NCBI GenBank assembly: GCA_944381145.1
Contig: CALWJZ010000001.1
Coordinates: forward strand, 1 to 64,000
Length of the DNA: 64,000 bases
Direction of reading: 5' to 3'
Source: an uncultured Clostridia bacterium
Lineage (GTDB): Bacteria; Bacillota; Clostridia; Christensenellales; UBA1242
A model generated the notes under the pieces. It had not been told where the DNA came from and searched no databases. It worked only from the letters and a program-made list of their open reading frames with translations. The position numbers were made by a program, and so were the translations under genes. Of this stretch, positions 1 to 7,070 are shown one piece after another. Position 1 is the stretch's first letter. The number at the start of each line of letters is the position of its first letter.

Positions 1-40
1 TAATATATAGGGTTTCCACCTAAATTGTCGGTATTCTTTA

Positions 41-86
41 CCTGATAAGGTGGGGGTCGGTGGTTCGAGTCCACTCAATCCTACCA
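41..86 (+). pseudogene. 3' half of a tRNA-Ile(GAT) gene, probable attachment-site remnant
   Basis: From the anticodon loop onward (CTGATAA, anticodon GAT) through the T arm (GTGG-TTCGAGT-CCAC) to the encoded CCA at 84-86, this matches a normal tRNA-Ile 3' half. The 3' acceptor strand CAATCCT needs a 5' partner close to AGGATTG followed by a canonical D arm, but bases 9-40 show neither; only a chance AGGGTTT lies at the right distance. The anticodon stem also closes poorly unless one base is restored. Elements that integrate into tRNA 3' ends leave exactly such a copy at their far end, so I infer an att site with the element to the left of the window. A badly decayed tRNA gene is the alternative. 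Confidence 0.6.
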
Positions 87-91
87 GATTT

Positions 92-123
92 GAGAGCAAA
101 ATTTGCTCTCATTTTTATTTTTT
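92..123 (+). terminator. Rho-independent terminator of the tRNA-Ile remnant
   Basis: Stem GAGAGCA/TGCTCTC with a five-base loop is followed by a T-rich run. It lies six bases after the CCA of the tRNA-Ile fragment, as expected of the native terminator of the original tRNA gene. Confidence 0.75.
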
Positions 124-184
124 ACACACCGCTAAAACCCTTTATTTAAAAGAGTTTTATAAGGATTTCAAGTTGGTACTTCGT

Positions 185-216
185 GCATAAATTTTTCTCA
201 CAAATTTATGCTTTTA
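185..216 (+). terminator. Hairpin followed by T run, possible second terminator
   Basis: GCATAAATTT and AAATTTATGC pair perfectly (10 bp, 7-base loop) and are followed by TTTT. It may back up the tRNA terminator. The T run is short, so this is a modest call. Confidence 0.4.
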
Positions 217-282
217 TAACTAAATTTTATTCAAAAAACTGTTGCAAATACACCCAAAATTTGTAGCAAATGTTTTCTGGCA

Positions 283-942
283 TTAAAATTGGCACAAAAA
301 ATGACCGAAAGTTAAGACTTTTAACTTTCGGTCAAATTCTTTTGTAAACTGCCTAAAACTAATATATTTGCAACAATTTGCAACAGTAGATTTTTTATTT
401 GTCTTATTTTTTATTTGAGATAAAAGTTCAGGGAATTTATCATATCCTGCATTGCTATTAAAATGTCCACCGCCTGAAATATTTGTTGTTTTTGCATTAA
501 GTTCATTTGCAAAATCATCCAATGCTTGCTGTGAAATAAATGGGTCATTGTCACTCTTTATGCAAATTATTTTACCAGCAATATCTTTGGCAACTTTTAC
601 ATCTTTCATAAAAAAGTTTTTATTTATGTTATCTACAAAAGGAACATTACCTATATAGTTATTGAATCCACTTATTAAAATCAATTTTTTAACTTTAATA
701 TTATTCTCATACAAATAGCTAACAGAAAAAATGGAACCTGTTGACCAAGCCACAATTATGTCATCATTGTTTATATTTATATTTTTTGTTATTTTTGCCC
801 AGGATGTGTATGTTTGATTTTTAGGTGTTGGTAAATTAGGAATAACACATTCAATACCTTGATTTGTTAATTGCTCTTTAAGCCAAGGTATCCAAGCTGT
901 TTTATCATTACAATCAGTCCCATAAAAAACTATAACTTTCAT
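283..942 (-). CDS. RBBP9/YdeN-family alpha/beta hydrolase with read-through C-terminus
   Basis: Predicted serine hydrolase of the RBBP9/YdeN family. The nucleophile is in AWSTGS, the acid in SDNDPF and the histidine in GGGHFN, in the usual order, and the first strand is VIVFYGTD. The ATG at 942 fits the family N-terminus better than the upstream in-frame TTG at 963; neither has a clear ribosome binding site. The conserved fold ends near residue 180. The last 35 or so residues are encoded partly by a 14-bp terminator hairpin (302-334), so the original stop codon has probably been lost. It lies 31 bases after the cupin gene and is likely cotranscribed with it. Substrate unknown. Confidence 0.75.
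   Translation of the reverse strand: MKVIVFYGTDCNDKTAWIPWLKEQLTNQGIECVIPNLPTPKNQTYTSWAKITKNININNDDIIVAWSTGSIFSVSYLYENNIKVKKLILISGFNNYIGNVPFVDNINKNFFMKDVKVAKDIAGKIICIKSDNDPFISQQALDDFANELNAKTTNISGGGHFNSNAGYDKFPELLSQIKNKTNKKSTVANCCKYISFRQFTKEFDRKLKVLTFGHFLCQF
302..334 (-). terminator. Strong terminator hairpin inside the hydrolase reading frame
   Basis: A 14-bp perfect stem (TGACCGAAAGTTAA and its complement) with a five-base loop is followed, on the minus strand, by ATTTTTTG. It ends the cupin-hydrolase transcript but is currently translated as the hydrolase tail. Confidence 0.8.
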
Positions 943-973
943 TTTTGCTTTTATAAGTTTCAATTTTATATCA

Positions 974-1315
974 TCATTTTACCATTTTATATTGCTCAGG
1001 CGTCCAAGCGGGAGAGCAAGCCATAACAACTTTGCATACTGCGTCCCAGCAGTATTTTTCGCCTTTATCAATTAAGATTGCATCGCCTTGCTTGAATGTT
1101 ATTGTTTTTCTTTCGGTAATAATTTTTCCGCTACCAGAAACCACATAAATCATCTCTTTAACTTCGGTGTTTACGCAGTATCCATTTTCGGGATATTTCC
1201 CATTGATTTCCGCAGTTGAAATATCAATATCTTTATCTTTAAAGTCATATTCTGTCACAATACATAATTCGCTATTTTTATGTTCTTGTGTTTGTTCTAA
1301 TGCTATTTTTTTCAT
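974..1315 (-). CDS. Small cupin-domain protein
   Basis: 113-residue single-domain cupin. The barrel signature is seen as EMIYVVSGSGKI, followed by the second motif with GDAILIDKGEKYCW. The usual metal-binding histidines of the first motif are not evident, so enzymatic activity is uncertain and a binding or sugar-related role is equally possible. It starts at ATG 1315 behind a strong AGGAGG site (in the minus-strand leader just above 1315). It heads a two-gene operon with the RBBP9-type hydrolase. The function cannot be assigned from sequence. Confidence 0.75.
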   Translation of the reverse strand: MKKIALEQTQEHKNSELCIVTEYDFKDKDIDISTAEINGKYPENGYCVNTEVKEMIYVVSGSGKIITERKTITFKQGDAILIDKGEKYCWDAVCKVVMACSPAWTPEQYKMVK

Positions 1316-1378
1316 TACTCAACCTCCTTATTAAACATTATAACATAAATTTTGGAGTTTTACATAATCTTATAGCAT

Positions 1379-1475
1379 TTACATCTCAAAATCTTTTTGT
1401 TTTTTCTTTCTTTTTGCAATTTGTTTTTCAAGTTCTTGCATTTGCTCCATAAGTTCATCTTCCACCAGGTATTCC
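1379..1475 (-). pseudogene. C-terminal fragment of an unidentified charged protein
   Basis: Minus-strand reading gives about 30 residues rich in E, Q and K, with MEQMQELEKQ in the middle and KDFEM before the stop at 1379-1381. There is no start codon with a binding site of its own. It is joined, in another frame, directly to the Gly-Gly motif where the neighbouring SLOG gene breaks off. I read this as the tail of a different gene left by a deletion. The parent gene is not recognised. Confidence 0.4.
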
Positions 1476-1936
1476 GTTGAATAGTGCTATCATTTTAGAT
1501 GAATTATTTACCATATATTTATTTCTTTCAATCATGCACTTGGAACCATTATATTTTTTGTAAATACATCTTATACCATCTAATTGATTCAAAAGATTTC
1601 TGTATCTTTTCTTTTGTTTGTTATTCCATTTGTAGTCTTGATTTTTACAAGGGATAGCCCAATTATTTTAATAAAGTTGTATTTTTTCTTTAAATCTAAT
1701 ACAGTTTCGGCACAAATCATATCAAAACCCAAAGCCATACCGCAAAGAAAAGTATTATATCCTTCTTTTATTGCTTTTTCAATTTCGAAATATAATTGTT
1801 TTTTCATTATTAAACATCTTTCATCTTGTTCATTAAAACTCCAAGGTAATTTTTGACTACGATGACCTGTAAAACAACAAACCATTTTATTAGCAAAATA
1901 GTTACTTTCATTAATACTAAATTCATGTTTACTCAT
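1455..1936 (-). pseudogene. Frameshifted SLOG-family (DUF1273/YpsA-like) gene
   Basis: The N-terminal reading frame carries the family hallmarks CCFTGHR, QKLPWSFNE and GMALGFDMICAE. After KYNFIKIIG the frame fails. The expected continuation AIPCKNQ, then RYRNLLNQLDGI, CMIERNKYMVNNSS and IALFNGIPGG, is found in another frame, so one base has been lost near 1658-1660. The protein then stops right after PGG (TGA at 1455-1457) instead of continuing with the usual T-rich end, and unrelated sequence follows. SLOG proteins bind nucleotide-derived ligands and are common on mobile elements. The gene is almost certainly inactive unless frameshifting occurs. Confidence 0.8.
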
Positions 1937-1985
1937 ATTAAAACTCTTTATTGTTGTGTTTAATAATAATTATTATAACACAAAG

Positions 1986-2005
1986 TATGGTTGTGTACAA
2001 CCATA
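1986..2005. promoter_or_regulatory. Perfect palindrome, distal operator of the XRE regulator
   Basis: TATGGTTGT-GT-ACAACCATA is a 9+9 perfect inverted repeat in the divergent intergenic region between the SLOG pseudogene and the XRE gene. A related copy lies 44 bp away, centre to centre. Confidence 0.6.
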
Positions 2006-2029
2006 ATAAAAATTTTAATAATTGTAAAA

Positions 2030-2049
2030 TATGGTTATAGACAACTATA
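2030..2049. promoter_or_regulatory. Imperfect palindrome, proximal operator next to the XRE ribosome binding site
   Basis: TATGGTTAT-AG-ACAACTATA repeats the distal operator with two changes and ends one base before GGAG of the XRE gene. A protein bound here could block both transcription and the ribosome site, which suggests autoregulation. Confidence 0.55.
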
Positions 2050-2061
2050 AGGAGTATGATT

Positions 2062-2310
2062 ATGAAAAATACTGTTAATCGTGCTGTAGCTTTGCGAATT
2101 GTACAATTATTAAAGGAAAAGAATATAACTCAATATAGGCTTGCAATAAATAGTGGTATCACTCACTCCACATTGAAAAATATTATTCACGAAACAGTAA
2201 AAGATAATTTGTTATCAACTGTCATTTTAATTGCAAGTGGGTTTAATATGACTGTAAGTGAATTTTTAGATAGTTCTTTATTCTTAGAAGAAAATTTAGA
2301 TATAGATTAA
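2062..2310 (+). CDS. Small XRE-family helix-turn-helix regulator
   Basis: An 82-residue protein made almost entirely of one Cro/C1-type HTH: RIVQLLKEKNITQYRLAINSGITHSTLKNII is the helix-turn-helix, followed by SEFLDSSLF as the last helix. GGAG at 2051-2054 is one base from the ATG at 2056 but seven from the ATG at 2062, so 2062 is the likelier start. Two related palindromes precede it and suggest self-repression and control of the divergent SLOG gene. Such short regulators are typical of mobile or accessory DNA. The real target is unknown. Confidence 0.8.
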   Translation: MKNTVNRAVALRIVQLLKEKNITQYRLAINSGITHSTLKNIIHETVKDNLLSTVILIASGFNMTVSEFLDSSLFLEENLDID

Positions 2311-2554
2311 ATATAATAATCAAAAATTATTTATAAAACCTTTACAAAGAATGGAATATTTTAGTTACTATTAGATATTTAATAATTATGTCATAAAACA
2401 TAAAAAAAATTATTTGCAACATATCGCATAGCACTTTATATTGGATATTTGCAAACAGTTTTTAAAAACAAAAGTGTTTTTTAACATAATTAAATTATTG
2501 TAATTATTTATATATCATGATACAATTATCTTAACTAATTTATGTGAGGTTTTT

Positions 2555-3385
2555 TTGGAAAAGTATCAAGAAATTGAAAGAGCTATAATTACAACATATC
2601 GTTCTAGATTATGGTCAAAATTTACAAAAGCTATTAATGAGTATGAATTAATTAATGAAGGAGATAAAATTTGTGTTTGTATTTCTGGAGGGAAAGATAG
2701 CATGTTGCTTGCTAAGCTTTTTCAAGAATTACATAAACATTCTAAATTTAAGTTTGATGTAAAATATTTAGTAATGAATCCTGGTTATAATCAAATTAAT
2801 TTAGATATAATAAAAAGTAATTTAAAATTGCTTAATATACCTGCAGAGATAATTGAAACAGATATATTTAATGTAACTAGTAAATTAAGTGAAAATCCAT
2901 GTTATTTATGTGCTAGAATGCGAAGAGGTGCATTGTATAGACTTGCAAAAGATAGAGGTTGCAATAAAATTGCATTAGGGCATCATTATGATGATGTAAT
3001 AGAAACAACTATGCTAAATATATTAAATGCAGGTTCATTTCAAACTATGTTACCTAAATTACATAGCGATAATTTCGAAGGAATGGAATTAATTAGACCT
3101 ATGTATTTGATAAGAGAAAAAGATATAATTACATGGAAAGAATCATCGAATCTAAATTTTATAAGATGTGCATGTAGATTAACTGAAAGTATAGAAAATA
3201 TAGAAGAACAAGACTTGAAGTCTAAAAGATTTGAAACAAAAAAATTAATAAATGATTTGCTTAAATATAATACAAACGTTGAAAAAAACATATTTAGTAG
3301 TGCTTGTAATGTTAATCTTGATAAAGTTTTAGGGTATAAATCAAAAGGGGAATATGTGTCCTTTTTAGATACATATAATCAGTAA
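2555..3385 (+). CDS. TtcA-like PP-loop tRNA thiolation protein
   Basis: 276-residue adenine nucleotide alpha-hydrolase of the TtcA family, which in known members adds sulfur to cytidine 32 of tRNA using ATP and an iron-sulfur cluster. The PP-loop is SGGKDS near residue 44. The paired cysteines are in PCYLCARMRRG, and a further CAC lies near residue 208, consistent with cluster ligands. ALGHHYDD is the second conserved ATP-site motif. The start is TTG at 2555, nine bases after GAGG. It stands alone and converges on a DegV gene with a shared terminator. The exact target nucleotide is inferred from the family only. Confidence 0.82.
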   Translation: MEKYQEIERAIITTYRSRLWSKFTKAINEYELINEGDKICVCISGGKDSMLLAKLFQELHKHSKFKFDVKYLVMNPGYNQINLDIIKSNLKLLNIPAEIIETDIFNVTSKLSENPCYLCARMRRGALYRLAKDRGCNKIALGHHYDDVIETTMLNILNAGSFQTMLPKLHSDNFEGMELIRPMYLIREKDIITWKESSNLNFIRCACRLTESIENIEEQDLKSKRFETKKLINDLLKYNTNVEKNIFSSACNVNLDKVLGYKSKGEYVSFLDTYNQ

Positions 3386-3402
3386 ATTAAATATTTAGGA
3401 AC

Positions 3403-3440
3403 AAAAAAATATAATTGATTGAAATCAATTATATTTTTGT
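3403..3440. terminator. Bidirectional terminator between converging genes
   Basis: AAAAATATAATTGA pairs with TCAATTATATTTTT around TTGAAA, with A and T runs on either side. It serves the TtcA-like gene on + and the DegV gene on -. Confidence 0.75.
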
Positions 3441-4333
3441 TAATATTTTCGTTGTTCATTAGATAGAAAAGTCAAAGCAACAGCATTTGGTCCAACATGT
3501 GCACCAATAATTGGTCCCATAATTCTTATTTCTGGTTTGTAACCAAAATTTTCTTCAAACAGATGACTTAAATTTTCTGCACCATTAAAATTATTTGTAT
3601 GTACTATAATTGCTTGACCAAAATCTTTGTGAAAAGTGTAATTTTCTTTTATTTCGTCTATAATAGAACGATAGGCTTTTTTTATTCCATTTTCTTTCCT
3701 TACTACTTCCAATTTTCCTTCTTTTGTAAATTGAATTATTGGTTTCAATTGCAAAATTGTACCTATTGTTGCAGCTATTCCACCTATTCTACCACCTCGT
3801 TTTAGATACATTAGGTCGTCAACAACAATAAAATGTTGAGTTTGATATTTGAATTTTTGCAAATAATCAATAGTTTCTTTCATTGATTTTCCTTGTTCTC
3901 TTAGTTTCATGGCTATTCTAACAAGATTACCTTCTGAAACTGTAGTGGTGTTGCTTTCAATTGCAATATAGTTAATATCAGGATATTTTTGTTTAACTTC
4001 CTCAATGGCTTTTTCAGCATTGATTAAAGTAGGACTTAATCCCATTCCTTGAGTAATATGAATGGCATTTTTTACACCATCTTCAGCCATTTTTGTGAAT
4101 AAATCAATATGTGATTGTATATTTAAAATAGATGTTTTTGCAATAGCTCCATTTTTGAGCTTATTATAAAAATCAATATATTCATCAATTGTTTGAAAAT
4201 TATCCAAAACTTCATCAGTTGTGTTTTTATCTTGAATAGTAAAAGTTAATCTACCAACATACAAATTATAATTTTTTATTTCATCAGCATAAAAATCACT
4301 TGTAGAATCAGTAGAAATTTCAAATTTATTCAT
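3440..4333 (-). CDS. DegV family fatty-acid-binding protein
   Basis: 297-residue DegV protein. Characterised members (FakB) hold a fatty acid for phosphorylation by a FakA kinase in phospholipid synthesis. The N-terminal STDSTSDF loop, the central KTSILN segment (threonine-serine of the ligand pocket), RGGRIGG and the C-terminal GPIIGAHVGP motif are all present. The ATG at 4333 follows GAGGAAATT on the minus strand. No fakA is in the window. A second DegV lies at 28.7 kb, so the strain probably handles more than one acyl type. Ligand specificity is not visible. Confidence 0.88.
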   Translation of the reverse strand: MNKFEISTDSTSDFYADEIKNYNLYVGRLTFTIQDKNTTDEVLDNFQTIDEYIDFYNKLKNGAIAKTSILNIQSHIDLFTKMAEDGVKNAIHITQGMGLSPTLINAEKAIEEVKQKYPDINYIAIESNTTTVSEGNLVRIAMKLREQGKSMKETIDYLQKFKYQTQHFIVVDDLMYLKRGGRIGGIAATIGTILQLKPIIQFTKEGKLEVVRKENGIKKAYRSIIDEIKENYTFHKDFGQAIIVHTNNFNGAENLSHLFEENFGYKPEIRIMGPIIGAHVGPNAVALTFLSNEQRKY

Positions 4334-4544
4334 AATTTCCTCACTAACGTTTATTTATAATGATAACAAAATTATATTATTTTGTAAAATTAATATAATA
4401 AATTATCTTCACAAAATATTATTTTCCAAGTATAATGTAAAACATCATATATAATTATAAATTATATGAAAAATATAAAAATTTTTTTTGAAAAATTTTA
4501 ATTATGTGTTAACATATATTATATCAAAAATAAAAAGGTACGAT

Positions 4545-4913
4545 ATGAAAGAATTTAAGAAAAAAATTTTGGAATTTCAAAAAAATAATAATTTATCAAA
4601 TGAAGAATGTTCTAAAATGTTAGGTATTTCCTTAGACTTAATTAATAAAATCAATAATGATGAGCAAATAAGTGAATTATCTAGAGAAGAAAAGAAAAGA
4701 ATTTTAACTATAATAGAAAATAAAAAATCTAATAGTGGAAAAAAAATCGTAAAAATATTAGACTTGTTATTTAGATTTGTGGCTATGGTTATGGCTTTGG
4801 TTACATTATTGCTATGTATAAATGAAAATGTCGAAACGAAAACTTTAGTGGTTTTGTTGTCAATAGGACTAGTATGTTCTTCTATGACAATTTTACCTAA
4901 AATTGAAAAATAA
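4545..4913 (+). CDS. Small protein with HTH-like N-terminus and two membrane helices
   Basis: Unrecognised 122-residue protein. The first 50 residues (KILEFQKNNNLSNEECSKMLGIS) resemble a shortened Cro-type helix-turn-helix. After a basic linker the C-terminal third forms two hydrophobic helices, FVAMVMALVTLLLCI and LVVLLSIGLVCSSM. The ATG at 4545 is chosen because AAAGG lies just upstream; the in-frame TTG at 4488 has no such site. It converges on the flippase gene with a shared terminator. A membrane-tethered regulator is a reasonable guess but is not shown by the sequence. Confidence 0.65.
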   Translation: MKEFKKKILEFQKNNNLSNEECSKMLGISLDLINKINNDEQISELSREEKKRILTIIENKKSNSGKKIVKILDLLFRFVAMVMALVTLLLCINENVETKTLVVLLSIGLVCSSMTILPKIEK

Positions 4914-4940
4914 AATGCCCATTAAATAGGCATTTTTTAT
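4912..4940. terminator. Bidirectional terminator
   Basis: AAAATGCC/GGCATTTT stem with a nine-base loop and a T run, placed between the converging small membrane protein and flippase genes. Confidence 0.75.
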
Positions 4941-4942
4941 TT

Positions 4943-6421
4943 TTAAATATTTTTTTTCTTTATTTTTAAGAAATATTCATAGATTTGCGAAATTTCTAAA
5001 ATTCCAAATATAAATAATAATGATAAGAAGGCAGTAACACTAATTATACATGAAATTATAATGCTAAATAAGGTGCCTAAGTAGTGTATACAAATATTAT
5101 AACAAAAATTATTCAAAATAACCACAGGAATACATAAAAGTGCATGATACAAATTTGATTTTATAAGTTGTACTTTTATTCCAGTTATTTTTTTTATTTT
5201 TATAGTATTTAATATTGCTAGAAGTAAAGAACTAAAACCCATGGATATTAGCATAGCTTGAACTCCAACAAATTTTGGTAAGATAAATATTAAAATTATA
5301 AGCAAAATGCTACTAATTATGTAATAAATAAATGTTTTTTGTTCCTGATTTAATGCATTTAGAATTGAAGTTGTAATTTGAGCTAAACCTAATGGTATTA
5401 TAATCCAACAACAATATGTCATATAAATTCCAGCGTCTATATTACCAAATACATAATTGCATATTTGTGAACTCAAAGAAATAAAAATTGGAATAAATAT
5501 AAAGATACAAGTTGTAGTAAATTTTAAATAATTATTAATTTGAAGTTTCAGACTTTCTTTTGAATTGTTGATATTAATTCTTGGTATTAATACCATGCAT
5601 AGAGCTCCAATTATGGTAGATGGAATTGACAAAAGAGGCATTGTCATACCCATAATAATTCCGAGCTCGCTAAGAGCAAGTGATTTTGACATACCTAGAT
5701 TACAAAGTTGCAATGGTATCAAAACCGCAATTAATGGCTGTAATAGACTTCCAAATAATCTTACTCCAGTCAAAGGTAGTGTACTTTTTATTATATCTTT
5801 ATAGTAGCCTTTTTTATATTTAAACTTTCCATCGTTTTTAAAATATAATATAAGTCCATAAAAACAACTAATTCCACAAGCAATGCTTAACGAAGTACTA
5901 ACTGCAATTACAGGTGACTTAATTATATCTGTTAATGCAAATAATATACAAAAACCAATTCTTAAGAGTTGTTCAACAAATTCTACCATACTGACTGCAT
6001 AATAATTTTCTAATCCCCATAAATAACCACGTATTTGTGAGTATATTGCAGTAAATATTATTGAAGGGATAAGCGATAATAGTATAAAGTATCCTAATTG
6101 ATCTCCTACAATAAGTGTAATTAAAGGTTTGCTAATTATTAGCATTATACTTAAAAATATGGAGAATAGAGTAGTCATTATAAGTGAAGTTGTAATACTG
6201 TATTTTGTTTCGCTAGATTTTTGTAAATTTAAATTATTTGATGTGATTTTTGAAATAGTTAAAGGAATACTAGAGCCTACTAATGTTATTAATACCATGT
6301 ATACAGAAAGAGTAAGATTATAGATACCTAATTCAGTAGTAGTCATAATCTTTGTAAGATAAATTTTGAATACAAATCCTAAAAAACGTGTGAGTATGCT
6401 AAAAATTGTTAGCAATAGCAT
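4943..6421 (-). CDS. SpoVB/MurJ-type polysaccharide or lipid flippase
   Basis: 492-residue polytopic membrane protein of the MATE-like flippase group (PF01943/MurJ/SpoVB). The start is ILTRFLGFVFKIYLTKIM, followed by about 13 hydrophobic helices, with TELGIYNLTLSVYMV and SQIRGYLWGLENY as typical landmarks. Family members move lipid-linked sugars across the membrane; SpoVB acts in spore cortex synthesis. The first ATG (6421) has no ribosome site, whereas GAGGTG lies at about 6447-6452 and would fit a non-standard ATT start at 6442 or 6445, adding seven or eight residues (IKKVIKA). Exact cargo unknown. Confidence 0.8.
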   Translation of the reverse strand: MLLLTIFSILTRFLGFVFKIYLTKIMTTTELGIYNLTLSVYMVLITLVGSSIPLTISKITSNNLNLQKSSETKYSITTSLIMTTLFSIFLSIMLIISKPLITLIVGDQLGYFILLSLIPSIIFTAIYSQIRGYLWGLENYYAVSMVEFVEQLLRIGFCILFALTDIIKSPVIAVSTSLSIACGISCFYGLILYFKNDGKFKYKKGYYKDIIKSTLPLTGVRLFGSLLQPLIAVLIPLQLCNLGMSKSLALSELGIIMGMTMPLLSIPSTIIGALCMVLIPRININNSKESLKLQINNYLKFTTTCIFIFIPIFISLSSQICNYVFGNIDAGIYMTYCCWIIIPLGLAQITTSILNALNQEQKTFIYYIISSILLIILIFILPKFVGVQAMLISMGFSSLLLAILNTIKIKKITGIKVQLIKSNLYHALLCIPVVILNNFCYNICIHYLGTLFSIIISCIISVTAFLSLLFIFGILEISQIYEYFLKIKKKNI

Positions 6422-6571
6422 AGCTTTTATAACTTTTTTAATAATTCACCTCGAGCTTTTGAAATATTATTATAATATATTGATTCTTTTATTGTTATAT
6501 TCATAATTTGATGAGTTCTTATTTCCCTTATTTTTACATACATTAATAAAAACAATAATCAAGGAGATAAA

Positions 6572-6997
6572 ATGAAAGAAATTTATTTATTAAATCAAGG
6601 TGATAGTATAGATAAAATTAAATATGAATATGGTATAAATGAAAATTTAGTTTTATCAAATAATAGAATATTTGGGTATAAATATGTCGAAATAAAAAGT
6701 GGCAATGATGAAATTATTTTAGTAAAAAATTATTTGCCATATTACACTTATAAAGTTCAGAAAAATGAAAGTATTCTTGATATTCTTGCAAGAGGATATA
6801 AATTAGATAATGTGGATACCATAAAAAATGGCGATACACTTATATTAAGTAGACCAAAAAGTATAAGATATGTTGTCAAGCCTCTTGAAAAAATAGAAGA
6901 TATTGCCAATAAATTTGGAATAGATGTTGATTATATAAAACATACTAATGATTTGAAAAGCAATAAGTTATTTGTAGGTCAAATACTTTGGATTTAG
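6572..6997 (+). CDS. LysM-domain protein, possible spore coat/cortex protein
   Basis: 141 residues. Two LysM-like repeats are visible: YTYKVQKNESILDILARGY (about residue 55 on) and RYVVKPLEKIEDIANKFGI (about residue 97 on), the second ending in VGQILWI. A degenerate third copy may occupy the N-terminus (YLLNQGDSIDKI). No signal peptide is seen, which is common for LysM proteins targeted to the spore surface such as SafA. AAGGAG precedes the ATG by seven bases. It diverges from the SpoVB-like flippase, consistent with but not proving a sporulation role. Confidence 0.72.
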   Translation: MKEIYLLNQGDSIDKIKYEYGINENLVLSNNRIFGYKYVEIKSGNDEIILVKNYLPYYTYKVQKNESILDILARGYKLDNVDTIKNGDTLILSRPKSIRYVVKPLEKIEDIANKFGIDVDYIKHTNDLKSNKLFVGQILWI

Positions 6998-7014
6998 CAA
7001 AATCTTATAATTAT

Positions 7015-7044
7015 TTGACAATAAGTACTTAATTAATATATAAT
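7015..7044 (+). promoter_or_regulatory. Sigma-A-type promoter
   Basis: TTGACA (7015-7020), 18-base spacer, TATAAT (7039-7044). The start codon at 7071 follows after a leader of about 20 bases. Confidence 0.7.
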
Positions 7045-7070
7045 AGTACAGTTATATGGTATAAGTAATT

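Noticed and set aside
1584-1856. 90-codon plus-strand frame over the SLOG gene
   Set aside because: The minus strand carries recognisable SLOG motifs across the same bases.
1-2540. The left accessory region as a prophage
   Set aside because: No integrase, portal, capsid or lysis gene is visible; only the tRNA scar and decayed accessory genes are present.
4488-4544. Extended start (TTG 4488) of the small HTH-like membrane protein
   Set aside because: No ribosome site, and AAAGG before ATG 4545 fits better.
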